NCBI GenBank assembly: GCA_942486035.1
Contig: CALNXK010000022.1
Coordinates: 2,902,001-2,966,000, forward strand
Origin: Porites lobata
Taxonomy: Eukaryota; Cnidaria; Anthozoa; Scleractinia; Poritidae
Direction of reading: 5' to 3'
Length of the DNA: 64,000 nt
How positions within the stretch are numbered: the first letter of the stretch is position 1; each line of letters opens with the position of its first letter. Below, one piece after another: positions 24,410-37,900 of this stretch. A program made the translations under genes and the position numbers. The notes beneath the pieces were generated by a model. That model was not told the origin of the DNA. It worked only from the letters and a program-made list of their open reading frames with translations, and did not search any database.

Positions 24410-25256
24410 CTGATGTCTTCGAAAAGAACGAAGAACCGAAAAGAAAAATAAAACGTCTTTGTACAGGCCGGCAAATTACTTCCAAGCGCCTGCTAAGTAG
24501 GCTAGGTTCCTGGGTGATAAAATCTATTTCGGTTTTATCGCAGTGGGTGGAAAGTTGAAAAGTTTTGTTGTTGTTTTTTTTCTCCCAACAATCAAATCAA
24601 ATCAACAAGCACTGCATTTTTGCTTAATACGTAGCCTGTTCCAGGCTCTCAGATAGTGGGGAAGACGCGAAAGTGATAGGTACGTGAAAAGGGGCGCAGG
24701 GCGGGAAAATGGTAAAAGGGAGGGAGAGAAGGCCTGCAATCACTTCTTTTAGGACCCTCTTCCGCCCACTTTTGGCACGTTTGAGATAATAAGATTTCGG
24801 CTGTCAAACATTTGAAATATCAATGAGTACGAGTACGAATGTTTCGCGCGGAGCTATCTAATCACTTCCGGGTGTGAAAAGGGGGTCAGTAGGCAACATC
24901 CGACTATTACCTTTTACCAAAGGCTGCTTGTTCCAATGAATTTTTGCTCTGGCGGGTAGATTATGCTCTGGAGGGTTCTACCTTTTAACTGAGCAAATGT
25001 GACTTTTGCTTCTTGTTTAAGGCTGAGAGGTCGTGACAAGCATAATGATTTTTAGCGGGTATTGTGTTTCTGGTCGGTATGATTTGCCCTGTGATGCAAG
25101 AGCATTTTCTTCGACCTCTTTTGAAACGTAAAGTTCTTCATTGCGGCTAAACTGAAAGGTTTTAGGTTGTTTAAAGTGCCTCCTGGATCTCAGTGAAAGG
25201 CGATTTTCTCTGTTTCGTTAGTGTGCAGATCTAAATTCCGAAGAATGGATTGCAGC

Positions 25257-25460
25257 TTAAACTGAAGCTTCACTAACTATGGAGAATTGTGTTGGGACTC
25301 GTTCATGATTGCTCCAGCTCGTGAGTCTTCTTAAACTTGGATACAGCTGAAATATCAAGCTTTTGCCGAAGCCGGTCGGCAGGATCCCGGATTGCAAAAA
25401 CATCTTTTCCACACGTGCCACGTTCACAAGGCAGGTCTTCTGTTCCTTCCTCAAATTTCA
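25257..25460 (-). pseudogene. RecQ-like helicase fragment
   Basis: The reading EQKTCLVNVAR followed by ILPTGFGKSLIFQL matches the RecQ-family motif I (Walker A GxGKS). Between the two segments the best reading (GKDVFA) lies in another frame, so two single-base breaks separate them. Only this motif is present. It is probably derived from the surrounding element. Confidence 0.65.
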
Positions 25461-25640
25461 TAAATAAAGTTCGTTGAACAGAAGTTATCGTGGATTCTCC
25501 TATTCCCCCGAGTGACAGAAACGACCCATAACTGAAAAGTGTTGATATAACCTGTCAAATCTGACCAATCAGGGGGTTTAACAGGAGGTGGTATACCGGA
25601 ACAAGCCGTTGAAAGAAATGATAACAGGCTCCGCCGTCCT

Positions 25641-25823
25641 AGCCTGGGTCCAGGCTCCGCACTGGGGGAAAAAGGAGAAAAAAATCGGCGTGGGCGAAAA
25701 ACATAAATCGGCGAGCGAAACGAGCCGAGAGGTAGTCTGGGGAGGGGATTCGCTCGCCGATATTTTTCTTATTTGACCCCTTTTTTTGCCTTTTTCCCCC
25801 AATTCGGAGACTGGTCCCAGGCT
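25641..25823. mobile_element. 183-bp foldback element nested in the 1.3-kb element
   Basis: AGCCTGGGTCCAGGCTCCG...GGGGGAAAAAGG at the left and CCTTTTTCCCCC...GGTCCCAGGCT at the right are inverted copies. The central GGCGAGCGAAACGAG pairs loosely with ATTCGCTCGCC. Confidence 0.75.
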
Positions 25824-25927
25824 ACCGCCGCCCTTCCTCCCCCCAGTTTACCCCGTTTTATTTTCATGTTTGCGCTTCCTCATCAATCCCCGCGGACCCG
25901 ACTATCTCGGAGCCTGGAACAGGCTAC

Positions 25928-26358
25928 TTCAGGGAAGGTGCTTTCAATCGCATGGAATTTTACCGACAAATTCAAGAACATTGTTCGCCCCTTTTTTTCC
26001 GTCAAAAGAAAACATGTTTTCGGGTCATCGTTATTCTCTCTGAATCTGCAATAGATCATTGGATGTCACTAATTGCACGGAATCTAGAAGGGAAAAGATT
26101 TGCTGTTGAAATATAGCTCTTTAATTTCCTATAACAGATTAGCTCATTACCGTAATATTAAACACATACTTAAAGGACAGAAGCTATTCACGCTGAGGAC
26201 GGTCAAGATGAATCAGACAACAAATCGCTAATTAACTTCTTTTAGGTTTGACGATTTTAAGTAAATTGACTATAATGTTTCGCTCGTTCTCCTTTAAAGT
26301 TCATTACAATGTTGTTACAGTCCAGTCAAGTTCCACTTTTATCATTGCATCACTAACA
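25928..26358. other. 3' flank of the polycystin gene
   Basis: AT-rich sequence after the TAA of the polycystin gene, expected to hold its 3' UTR. I could not settle on a polyadenylation site. Confidence 0.4.
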
Positions 26359-28930
26359 CTATATGACTCGAAAGTCCTTTTTTAACTTCTTTCCTGGTAA
26401 AGTTGAAAGGGACGTCTGTCGTCCATCTTTGATTCCCCTGGCGGGTAATTTGGAGTGGGAACCAGCGCTCTTTTCAGGAGCTGTGTTTCCCTTTACACGG
26501 GCATCAAGCCACAAACCAACCAAATCGATGTCAGCACTCAACTCATCAACATACATATCACTCAGTTGTTGACTCATCATTGCCAAACGTTTCTCCAACT
26601 CCTCTAACGGATCTGACTTGTTAGGCTCTGAGTTCTTTATTTTTGGTACTTTCCTTTTGTTTTGGTCAAGTTTCCAGGAAATATGCTTCTTCCTCACCGG
26701 ATGTTCCTTTTTCTTTGGCGTTTCTCGTTCGTCTCCTAAGCAGTTAAGCATCTCCTTAAATTTCTTCATCATGAAACGTCCTAGGTAATATCTTCCTTTG
26801 GTGACTTTTTTGACAGTGCCGTAGTCATATATGAGGATAGCTATGAAAATATTAATCCATATGAAGTGAAGGCACATGTTGAAGAGAATGAAATAGAGAG
26901 GACCGATGATGTCATGGCAATCCTGGAGTTGTTGGACCTCATTGTTGACAACCCCCTGGATGAGAAGAGACTGGAGAGCAGAATGGGGCGCAGAATATTC
27001 CAGGATCTCCTTTCCGAACTGAAGAAATCCGAAATGAGTGAAAGCGAACATGAAAACGAAAAATCCAACCGAGCAGTTTATAAGCGCCAAGGTTGATGTC
27101 TTCATAACATCGGATAGATGCCCGACATGGCTGTTAAATTTGAACAAATACAACAACTTGAAAGTATTAAAGAACATCAGAAGAGCCAGTAATGCCGTCT
27201 CTGTGTCATCAAGGAGAACTTCTCTATCGAAGCTTATAAACTGAAATATGTTCTCATTCAGTTTTGCAGTGTTCGCAGATAGTTCGATTTCTTTAAAGAT
27301 GTGAATAATGATGAAACTAATCGCAATCAAGATCTGAGCCAACTCAATATAGTTCAGGAACTGAGAGAAGTAACGTTTGGGATTTCGAACCATTTCCTTT
27401 ATTTCACTGAATATAAAGTAAATAATGAAGATGGACAGCAAAATTTGGCAAAAGAGAAGGACTGAACTGTATCCGGCGCTGAGGTTGTAGACATGCATTG
27501 TGTGAATCATGTGATTCGATTCAACTTGACCACTTGGTGAAAATTCCACTGTTATCCAAACTGAACTGAAAAGGTTTACACGAGAGTTAAACACTGTGAA
27601 CTCAACCACGACAGCACTGGTGTACCTGTCGAGCCAGTTAAGCTTGTTTAGTTCGGAAATGACCTTTGATGCAGTTTTTTCGGTGTAACCAAGATCTGCT
27701 AAATATCCTCCCTGGCTATAAAACGAGCGAAGTCGTCCCCATATTACGAGGCTTTCACTTTCTTCAGCCGAGGCATAACGCCAGGGTTTAGGGCAAATTT
27801 CGTCCAACTTTTCAGCTGAAGTGTTTTGTATTGCATTGATAAGGAGCCACCCTGGTTGGTAAAACTTTGTTTTATCTTCAGCGCCGAATGAGTAAAGTGC
27901 AATGCAGGAGTTAAATGCACCTTTAGCTTCGTCCACAACTTCGCAAGAATCTGAAAATGAAAATCATTTTGTTAACAGTTATATGAGTCGATAACAATGT
28001 GATGGTAAAAAAAGAATAAGAAAAGCCAAAGCCTATTTTAACTCTGCCGTCCTGCCCATTTCGTCTTGTTTAAAGCCGGCTCCTTCCTATCACCACTACC
28101 CTGACGCAGTGTCTGCTAAATTCCCTTTATTTCCAAGTGTCCAATTTATCTGAAGACGTTGTCACTTATTTGAACGAAAACAATTGCTCTGATCGTTCAT
28201 GTCCCATTAGCGACATTTCTCGGCTTTAAAAACCCAAGGGATGATAGAGCGTTGTACCCGTAGGTCAATTTATGGTCCATGGTCAAGGACACGTGCCCTC
28301 AAATAGCACTCTGGACTGTTAAAAGCCAATTGCGCAAAAGGTCGATAAGGCAGCAACTCGTCGAAGATCCCTCAAAATTTCCAAATTGATGAGGATTGAT
28401 TTCTTTACCATTGTGCTCAATAAAGACAATAAAGACTTCGAGGCCCTGAGACAGCATGGGGATAGTGGCTGCTTCACCTTTGAGAGGAACAGGCGTGATG
28501 TTCGAGACCTTCCATATAGCCGGGACTATCCCAGAAGAAAGAGAAGGGTTCAAAATGTAGGCCACTGGTTCAGTAAGTTGGCGGTAAGTCAGTAAGTTGG
28601 CGGGTGAAATGATATGAGGGCCGTTTGGCCTCTCAGTGGACGCTCAAGAGTTTTCTAGACATGTAAACATTAAACATATTCAAAGGTATGACAAGAATTA
28701 GAGCTGTTAACTTAAATATATATACTATATATACTTTCCCTTGTCATGAAAACCCTTTGCTTACCTTTCATCACTCGTAGCTGCCTGAGTCGTGGCATTC
28801 CAACAAGAACGGCATCACCGTCGCTAATATATGGGGTGGAATTCGACACGGCGACGTCCTTGCTATCCACATAGAGACCTGGTATAACGACATCTCGTGC
28901 CCAGTCCCATAGTGTAACTTGGGATGAAAT
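26359..28930 (-). CDS. Polycystin exons 32-33: TOP domain, TM7-TM11 and coiled-coil tail
   Basis: Exon 32 (28930-28765) starts the polycystin/TOP domain (VTLWDWARDVVIPGLYVDSK). Exon 33 (27950-26359, 530 codons with stop) completes it (YTSAVVVEFTVFNSRVNLFS). Five TM segments follow: SVLLFCQILLSIFIIYFIF, YIELAQILIAISFIIIHIF, LLALLMFFNTFKLLYLF, SVGFFVFMFAFTHFGFL and IIGPLYFILFNMCLHFIWI. Between the last two, the pore-loop position reads SLLIQGVVNNEV, without the LGD-type filter of polycystin-2. The cytoplasmic tail contains a predicted coiled coil (DPLEELEKRLAMMSQQL). This fits a PKD1-type, possibly non-conducting subunit. Confidence 0.95.
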
Positions 28931-31900
28931 CTATGAGAAGGAAATATTGATATCTTGAGGTGAAATTATTATTGCATACACAGTTTTCTTATATAACTGA
29001 ACTTAGGTGGTAGTGAAGAAAATCTGGCTTTACAATAAGATAGTAGAGGGAAGAGATAAGACCATGAGATCGTGGAAAGGATAACAGCTTTCCATTGATT
29101 TATTCCATCTGTTGTTTCCGTATATGGTTGCTTGATGTATTTGAAACATAAAATTAATAACCCATAATATAATCCAGTTAGCGTCTCCCGCCAGACTCAG
29201 CTCTGTTTTCGCTCGCCACCTCGTTAGATCGTCACATATTTTATGTCAAAATTTTAAATATCTTCAATATCTAAACTGGCGAGGAAAAAACTCGGAGCTT
29301 AACTGCAAGGAAACAAAAACCTGCAATAAAACAAACAGTTAAACAAACCTAAGTGAGATGAGCGTGTTATATATATTCCACTCCCGCGGAATCAATGAAT
29401 TTCTCTATTAAATCCCCCCTGCTGGGGACTTTTTTATACAAAAGCAGACGCATAGATTTTTCCTTTGTTTTCATTGATGAATCTGGTTAGCAGTGTTGTA
29501 TATGGATGGCGGCTTAATAGAGGCCTGGGCGTGTCAGTGTTATTCACACCTTAGCGCCTTACACCATGTATACTAAATACAAGAGTAGGAACAAGCAATG
29601 ATAATGTTATTAATAAAGAATATATACCTCATTTAGTCGTCCGAATGTTTTCTCCACGGACGAGGACAGATGGTAGCTGTCCTGACTGCGTCCTCCGTAG
29701 CAAATCATCATCACAATCCAAAGATATATAAGATAACCGAGAATCCTCCGCATGGCTCGATACATATATAACTCCCTTATGCGATATTTTCGCGCACGCT
29801 GCAATTGCTTCTTGTTTGGCGGCTCTGGAATCTCAATACCATCTTCCTCGTTTTCACCGTTGTCATTTTCATCGAAGCTTCTGCTTATTTTAATGTCGTC
29901 GAAATGAAGAACAGTACTCGGCGTCTCAACAATACCTCCAAAATCTGACTTACAAAAATGAGACAGTACCAAGGCTACGACAACGATTTTGACTGGTTCG
30001 GACACAAAAATGTCCAGAAATGTGGACAGTACTATCGAAATCAACCACTGTTCGCTTAAGTCCTTGCCCCATTGCAAGCTGTAAAAGATAACAAACGTAG
30101 CCGATGTAACCGAGGAGAGAAAACAAAGTATCCACGCAAAAAAGGTGAAATAGTGCGGCAATGTACAGCGCTGGCCTGTTCCCATGCGGTTCCTTGTCAC
30201 CTTGTGAATGCTAAGTGGCCTTGTTACGGTGTATTTTCGCTGTATTTGGGCTTCTTTCTCAATTGAAGACTTTGTGTGACTAAAGATTCCTACGATCAGT
30301 AAATTGACAGGTATGACCACTAACAGGCTCTCAACTGCTATGATTAGCTGCCGAAGATTAAGGACTAGACTTCCCAGCTTTAAAGTACCCTGTTTCGTAT
30401 CATTCTGAAGGTCGAGCTCGTAGAACATGGCGCTAGCAAGCATGGTAGTAAGCAGGAGCGAGAGGCAGCAAGATAGGCGTTGAACGCGAGTGAAGCGTTT
30501 TCTAGGAGGTCTAGTGGCCACTGAAAACCACAAATGCCCATCGCCGAATTCCTCAGCAATTCTGTTATGGAAAGAAACCTGGAACGAAAACAATTTTTTT
30601 GCTTCGTCAAGCTTATTGCATCAAAGAACACATGATTGACTACTCGAACGGATAAATAAATCAAATGGACAATTACGTTAATGACCAATGTCTTAATTAC
30701 AAGGCTATTTTTACACACCGTTTGACAAAGAAGTAACTTATGAAACAGTTCAGATTTATCGTAGAGTCAGAAAAACCTTAAATGGCTAATCAAAGCACCT
30801 CTTGGCAAAGTTGAAAAATTCAAGTCTTAAACTTCCAAAACATCGTTCCTTAATTCCTTGACTTTAATGACCTACTTCGCGGTCACTCGTGCCCAGCTGA
30901 CTCAAGTTTCGGTGTTCATGCTGTGGTTTCTATGCTTCGTTGTCAATAAAGAAGTTATTTCTCTTACCTTAAAATTCATTTTCTTTTCGTCATGCGTTCC
31001 CGACTCCAGAGTCTGATCCACCAGTCCATCACCCTTTTCGACAGCCAGCCATGTGTAACATATGAACGTCCTTAACTCTCCACTAGATACATCTAGCACC
31101 TTAACAGTGTTAAGGTACCATGAAGGACTGGACCCAGAATTATCATGCCAAACGCGCACACCCTTTACGGGACCAATGTAATTGTTGAGCGAGATAGTAA
31201 AGGACGTTATACTCCCTCTTGCAAATGGAATTGCCGTCCCACCTTTTAATTGGTAAGGGCGACTAGATCCGGCCTCTCCATTTATAATAAGAAACACATT
31301 AGCAGTGGTACCCGAATCATACCAGATTCCTGTTGATAACTGGATGTCGTATCGATAGCTCCAAGGTGAAAGAGATCCCAAGAATGGTTTTTCCCCAATC
31401 TGAAGAGATAAAACGCGATTTTGAACTGATTACCCTCAATGAAAACAACTTCAATTACATTAATGAAAATTTGTGTCAGTGCTCTGATAATGCATTTTCC
31501 GATTAAAGAAATAGCTTCACGTGCTAAAAATATTTGTTGTTGGAACGATTTTAAATTGAATATTGAGCACGTAAGGTGCCAGTTGGGGGCAATCAAATAC
31601 ACTGTGATTCAAAGTAAGTATACATCACAACCTTCGAGCGTAAACGCTACAGAAAAAAACTTTTGCATGTGCGGTGGATTCGGCAGAAAAGGAAGAATGC
31701 TTCCATTAGAAATAAGCTTAAAGTCCCATAGATATGGTTGCTGTCCTTCGCTCCTTATATCCGGTTCCGGTAGTAGATCTCAGAGAGAAGAGCTCCTGCT
31801 CTCTCGCTCCCTTTTTTTCATAAAAAACTCTCTCACTCGCGCTTCACGCTCGAGAAAAATTTTGAGCTCGACTTGTGGGCAAGTTTAGAGAAGGTTGTAC

Positions 31901-34900
31901 TGGAAGGGCAAGTACGTCAAGTACCTGGGAAAAGATCCCTAAGTAGGTCGAGAACCTTGACAAGATAGGAGGATCGCATCAACGACTGCTCAAGCTTGCT
32001 CACGCTTATTAGATACACCACGAATGACGCTGGAAGATAAGCACAGAATCGCGTTCTGTGACACGTTCTGAGGAGAATGCGACTATTCATTCATTGGCAA
32101 TAAAAACCTCTTTCAGTAAATTATCTAAAATTGTGTCACTGTTCTAGTAATGATTTTTTTCGATTTGCTTTCGTTTTTAAGTTTCTCTGACCCTTATGAC
32201 AAGGGATCTCACATGGAGAGGCTTGGGCAGCTATTCCTTTTTGTGCACATACCTTCAATGTGTCTTCTTTATCCGTCTTCCGGGCCCAAATAAACAGCAC
32301 AAGATACAAACCAAACACACAGCTTACGGCTATGATAACTGAGACATTCCCGGTCTCCGGAAGGCGAGTAAATTCGATGAAAACTTTGTCAAAATCAATA
32401 GGATTTGGGGCCACAAACAGCTGACCCGCAAAAGCCGTTAAATGTTTACAAAGACAGTGAATGTTGTCGACTGTTGTCGTCTCAGCGACCTGTTGATCAA
32501 AGACATAGAAAGTATTATTTCAGCGTGAGCACCTTTCTACTGTCAAAATAGCTGTTTAAAGGTGCGCTTTACGAAAGAAAAGAAACAACAACAAATATGG
32601 AGTCTACGCCCAAGCCACGTTGGTGGGAGGAGACAGTCCGCACCACTGCGTCACCCCTTGCTCTCGCACTATAGGGCTTAGGAGAACAAGAAAACTTACC
32701 CTACACCCGTCAGTTGTCCACTTTGAGAGCTCCGTACTCCAGTAAAGACAAGCAGCTGGTATAACTTGCATGGTATAGTTTTCGTCCCCTTTGAAGTACT
32801 GTGGCTTAAGGTACGACTTGGCTTGATTCGGACCATCCGCAGGAGGTGCATCCTTATATTTCACACATGATCGTTTCGACCGTCCATGACCACTGCATCT
32901 CTTTGCTCTGGAAACCACAGGAGTATTTGAATTGATTTGTATTCCAATAAAGTAGTATCCTATCTGACTGACATGCGCATTGTCTACGTAAACAGCATAT
33001 GGATCACGCGAGCAGTTGCCAAAACCAGACGTAGATCGAATGCAGGTAGAGAAATCAGGAACTGTGGCGTTGAAGTCGCTGTTGTTGAGTGACGGCCGTT
33101 CGTTGTATTTTATAGACACCAGGAAGTCTGTGGCGTTATTATCTGGTCGTACCTTTATTATTATAGCCATTCCAGAGGTAGTTATATTTATTTTATGGTA
33201 AACGGTTCTGTTAGCTCCAACGTAATGAGATCGTGAATTGTTTGTCGAGTTTTGAGTGTTTGGAATAATGATTGAAATAGGCGATTTCAAGTCGGTGACA
33301 TTAAGCAGGTCCCCAATGCTGTTCCTTAGCTCAAGGCTGGAAACGCCAGTAGTGACTCTGGATCCTGTGGAATCCCAGGAATAATACGTGTATTCAGTCG
33401 TCATCATCTGTCAGCCGAGAAAAAAAAACAGAATTATTCCCAGCCACCTGTTGATTCGAAAGTGTAGTTGAAATCCTGCGTATTGTTGCTTTTTCAAGGC
33501 TACCAAACAAATGATAAAATTACTAAGAGTAGTAGCATTGCAGGCGACCTTAACCCTTGCCAAGAAGAGAGCAGGATGCATAAATCGCCTCATCCTGCCC
33601 TTGATTGGCTCCCACCCAACACGATCACATGACTTAGCCGCAGGCGTAAAGGAAAACGGTACATCAGCTTATTTGCATCGCGGTTGATGTCTTTCCCATC
33701 CTACACTTTGATTACATAGGGGATAACGTACCTCATATACAACTGTTGACAAAGACTTCTGAAGAAGTCCTTTGTCCTAATCAGGAGCCGACTCTGATCC
33801 ATGTCCTGGTGAATGGCCCCGGCGTCGTAGCTCACACGGACGCTTTGTGGTCCATAACCTCGTTGTGTTCGCTTTACAGCTTTTCTGGCGTCAAAGAATC
33901 ATGGGTTCGATTGGTGCATGAAAGTCTACCATCGATCCTATAGGAACCTGTCGGGAGCTTCAAGTTCATGTCTATGTTTTTCTCGTTTTTTTTAGACGTC
34001 TTTTTTCTGGATTTTGTTTTTTTCTATTTTAATTAAGTTTTGAACTTGTTATAGGAAAATACGAGGGAAAAAAATAAGTTAACGCAGTGTCGTGGCTGCT
34101 TTCACATGACGTTTTACACGTTACCTGAGAGTCCACAAACTGTGTTTCATTCCCAAACAGATTCGTAGATGAAGGGAGAGTAAAACTGCTTCCTTGACTT
34201 GATATTACTGAACCAGCGAGTAAATCAGGCTCTTCACGGGCCACTAACAGGGATACGGACCTTCTCGACATTTCTCTTGGCTCCTCGCCGACCAGGGTGC
34301 GCGACAAAATGGTTTTTCCGACATCGTCAAGGGAATTCAAAATACCAATGGCACGTTGTTTGGCCTGCAAAAATACATCATATCCTTATCTTACCCACAT
34401 TTGACTCGGAATCTTAAATGCAGATTGCATTTGTGGTACACCTTAGTTTTTCATTTTGCTGGGCCATATTTCTGGTCATGTGACGGTACAACCGCCAAGA
34501 AGCGAAAGCTGAATTTTTTAAAATTATTTCTTTTCTTAGAATGAAGATGATATGAACTTCGGAAACACAAATTTTTTTAAATGAAGATATTATCGTCGCA
34601 GTGGTAATTGCAATTTCAGCAATTGCAAATTCTTGAATTTCCCGCACCCAAAAAACTGACAACCAGAAATGCGGTGCGGGATAAGCAGACAATTCTTAGC
34701 CCATTTATTGAACTAACCAACTAATCACAAAACAAAAACAACTGTTTACACTGTTTGGACACCAAAAAATCAAACAAACTGTATACGTTTAATCCGGCCA
34801 AAGTAAATTGAACAAACAAAACCACTTATAATAACTGTCAATCATCAGGAAAACACAACTAAAATCGTTACGAGGAAATGGATTACAGGATTTCAATCAA

Positions 34901-37900
34901 AATATAAAAAAGAACAAAATTTAACTGTCAGCTTGTAAAAATCCACAATGAAACTTGTTTACTGTTCAGCGAATATATACTTGCTATTTTACATATCACA
35001 CTTTCTTCGCATAATCTCATACTGGCACTTAAAACACACTGCCGACAAATGCACCTGTGCTTGGGAATTCAAGAAACCATTTATCTTTTGTTTCATTACG
35101 CTTCGCTGCATTCAGGCAAAGATAAATGAACAATTAACATCTTCATTCCATGTTTCATTCTTCTCACTGGTTAAGATGAACTAAACAAATTGGCCTGCTC
35201 CCAATGGATGGGTGTTCATAGCTCAGTTGGTAGAGCAATCTAGCGCTAACGCAGAGGCCAGCGGGATTCGAATCCTTTTGAAATCCCCCCCACCCCCACC
35301 CCCACCCCCACCCCTAAAAAAAGCAAACTGATTTCCCGGTTCAAATGCTATGTATATAAAAAGCTGGACAAACTGAAAGGGAGACTGTAATATAGTAAGC
35401 ACGTGAAATATCTTAAATATTACAGATTAAAGAAAATAGAAGCATGACGTCTAAACGTTCACAGATGAAAGATTGTTATTACTGAGATGTTGACGAAAAA
35501 TCGAGAGAGACTTCTCTTAGTTTTAAAAATAACTGTGATTGTAAAGTCTTAAGTTTATAGAAGCCTCCATATTACCTGTTCCTTCTCACTTGCAACATCT
35601 CTTATATATCTTTTCCTTGAGAGGTTAATAAACTCAAGCATTGATTCTTCAAAGCTTCCTCTTCTTCTGCGCTTTAATTTTGCCCAGTCACCAGTTGCTT
35701 CAGGTGACATAGAATTATATGCTTTTGCTCCAAACGAAGAAACTCTAAGAACGCTACCCAGACCTGACACCAAACTCATCGCACCGTCAACTAAATCTTC
35801 AAAGTTTTTGCCTCTTGATGACTCCTCTTGCAAGACTGACGTCATCGTTTGAAGGGCGTCAGTAGCAGCTTTCTAAAAATACAGTACATCGAGATGTCTA
35901 TCATTGAAATTTTAATACCAATGTTAAGTCTTTGATGGGCTTCTACCTGTCAGATCAGTCTCGTTCAAATTACCGACTTAAGACAGTTGAGCTGATTCTT
36001 ACAAATTCTTCATCCTTTTAATCTTAAGCCAGTCATTAGATTTTGAAACCAGTAGATAATCTCTCGGCTTGATTTTTTAAAAAAACATTAAGGTCACAAG
36101 AACAACAACAACAAACGTGATCATTATGTAATAAAGGTCTGATTGCTAAGCAAACTCTTCTCTTCAATACTGTAGGTACATCAGAAAAAAATGTGAACAA
36201 TATGCATAATATAAACTAAAACTATCGTGAAAGAAAAAACCAACCCGAGGGCGACCCAGGCCGAGGGCAGCCCAGGCCACATTGGTGGGAGGCGAGTGCC
36301 CTCGCCACTGTATGCGCCACCTATGATATTGTTTGTTGTAACTTTGTTCCCACGTTACAAATAACCTCTTTCTGTAGTGTTTATACCAAAACTTATAATT
36401 ACCTCTGCTTCTACGGTGACCTCGCTCAATACCGCGGTGGCATCAGCTATGACGTCAGAAGTTTGTTTTATTCTTTCCACAGTTTCTACGTTCACTTCTG
36501 ACAGCTGCTTTACAATGCTCGACTTAATCTTAAGAATAGACATGAAGTGCAAAAAGCGTTACATCAGGTACATGAGAAAAATTATGGGTACGAGAGGGCA
36601 TGAAAACACCTTTAGCATTCAAGAGTAAATCTGAAATGTCCTGCAACAGGAGACACTTCATTTGGAGAAACATGAAAAGTATTGCCTTCTTAACAGGAAA
36701 CTGCCTAAGTCGAGTTTTCATTTTTTTAAAAGAATAACTTATTTGAGAAGAATTTAAGCGACTTGCTCTGAGCATTGCTATCTCTAAACTTGCCAATCAT
36801 AAAACATGTAAGTACTGTAATACATGTAAATCTTTTAGCATAAATGTAAAGACTATAAGGGTGCATGGAGAAATAATGTCATTATGTAGAAACAAAATAG
36901 AAGAGTTATGTTACAAGAAAGCACGGACAAGAAAGAGTACAAGAGTATCTTAAAAGCTCACTACAGTTAGATCTAGTACCAGGAAGATCCTAGAAGGCGG
37001 AAAAACTTTACATCGGTTTATATGCAGAAATTTCGGCATTCACTGGCATTAATAACGACCTTTCAGCGGAGTTATCACAATAATCAGCTCGTGGTAACGC
37101 CAAACGAAATGGTCGGCCTTTATTGTCCTCCACCACTTCTTCCTACCTCTCAGCTAGGAAGATCCTCGCACTAGGGACAAGTGCAACCCTTTGCATGTAA
37201 ACTGAATACAGAAAACATATGGCGCTAGGATGATCCGCCTTCTGGGATGTCCCGGGGGTGCTAGGATCTTCCTCCCTCCATGTACAAAAACAAAACTACC
37301 AGCCCACCTTCGGAAGTTTGACTGTTCAGTAGCGCACTTAAAGAAAGAACTTTTAATTACTATTTGTATCTTACGGCTAAGTCTGTTTATGATGTCGACA
37401 CCCCCCAGCCTACAAGAGTTTGAAGTGCCACACTAGTCGGCCATTGACTAACTTGCTCGATCAAATGTGTTGTTGATTCTTTTACCAATGTTTGCCCCTG
37501 TCCTGTTTGTTATTGTCTTTCCTTTGTTTCTAGTGCATTGTCATTATTGTAGTTATCAATTTAGTTATTAGTGTTTTTTTCTGGACCTCGTAGTAGAGCT
37601 TACCCTGTGAGGTATCCAGGCCAGTTGGCGAAGTTTGTAAATAAATAAATAAATGTAAACAGCCCCTTACTAATGATGATCCGAGACAATTCCTACCTTT
37701 CTTCTCTTCTCTAATAACTGGTCCTGAGAAACTGGGCGGGTTTTCTTGTCATCATCAACGGCCACAATAGCTGCCTTAGCCAACTGGAAAGCACGTGATA
37801 CATCACCTGACTGGATTAACTTGTTCAACTCACTGTCATCTCCAGTGGTCAGGTCTGAGGCAACATCGATAACACTCTTATCTGTTGGTTGAGACTGTTT

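Larger units (their letters stand above)
24631..25927. mobile_element. 1.3-kb element with GTAGCCTGTTCCAGGCTC termini
   Basis: GTAGCCTGTTCCAGGCTC at 24,631 pairs with GAGCCTGGAACAGGCTAC ending at 25,927. It contains a decayed RecQ-like helicase fragment (25,257-25,454) and a younger nested foldback element (25,641-25,823). Confidence 0.75.

Noticed and set aside
29950..30266. Small ORFs overlapping polycystin exon 31
   Set aside because: Shadows of the TM2-6 coding exon in other frames.
35211..35280. Functional tRNA gene
   Set aside because: The A and B boxes are good, but the anticodon and acceptor stems do not pair and a simple-repeat tail follows, as in a SINE.
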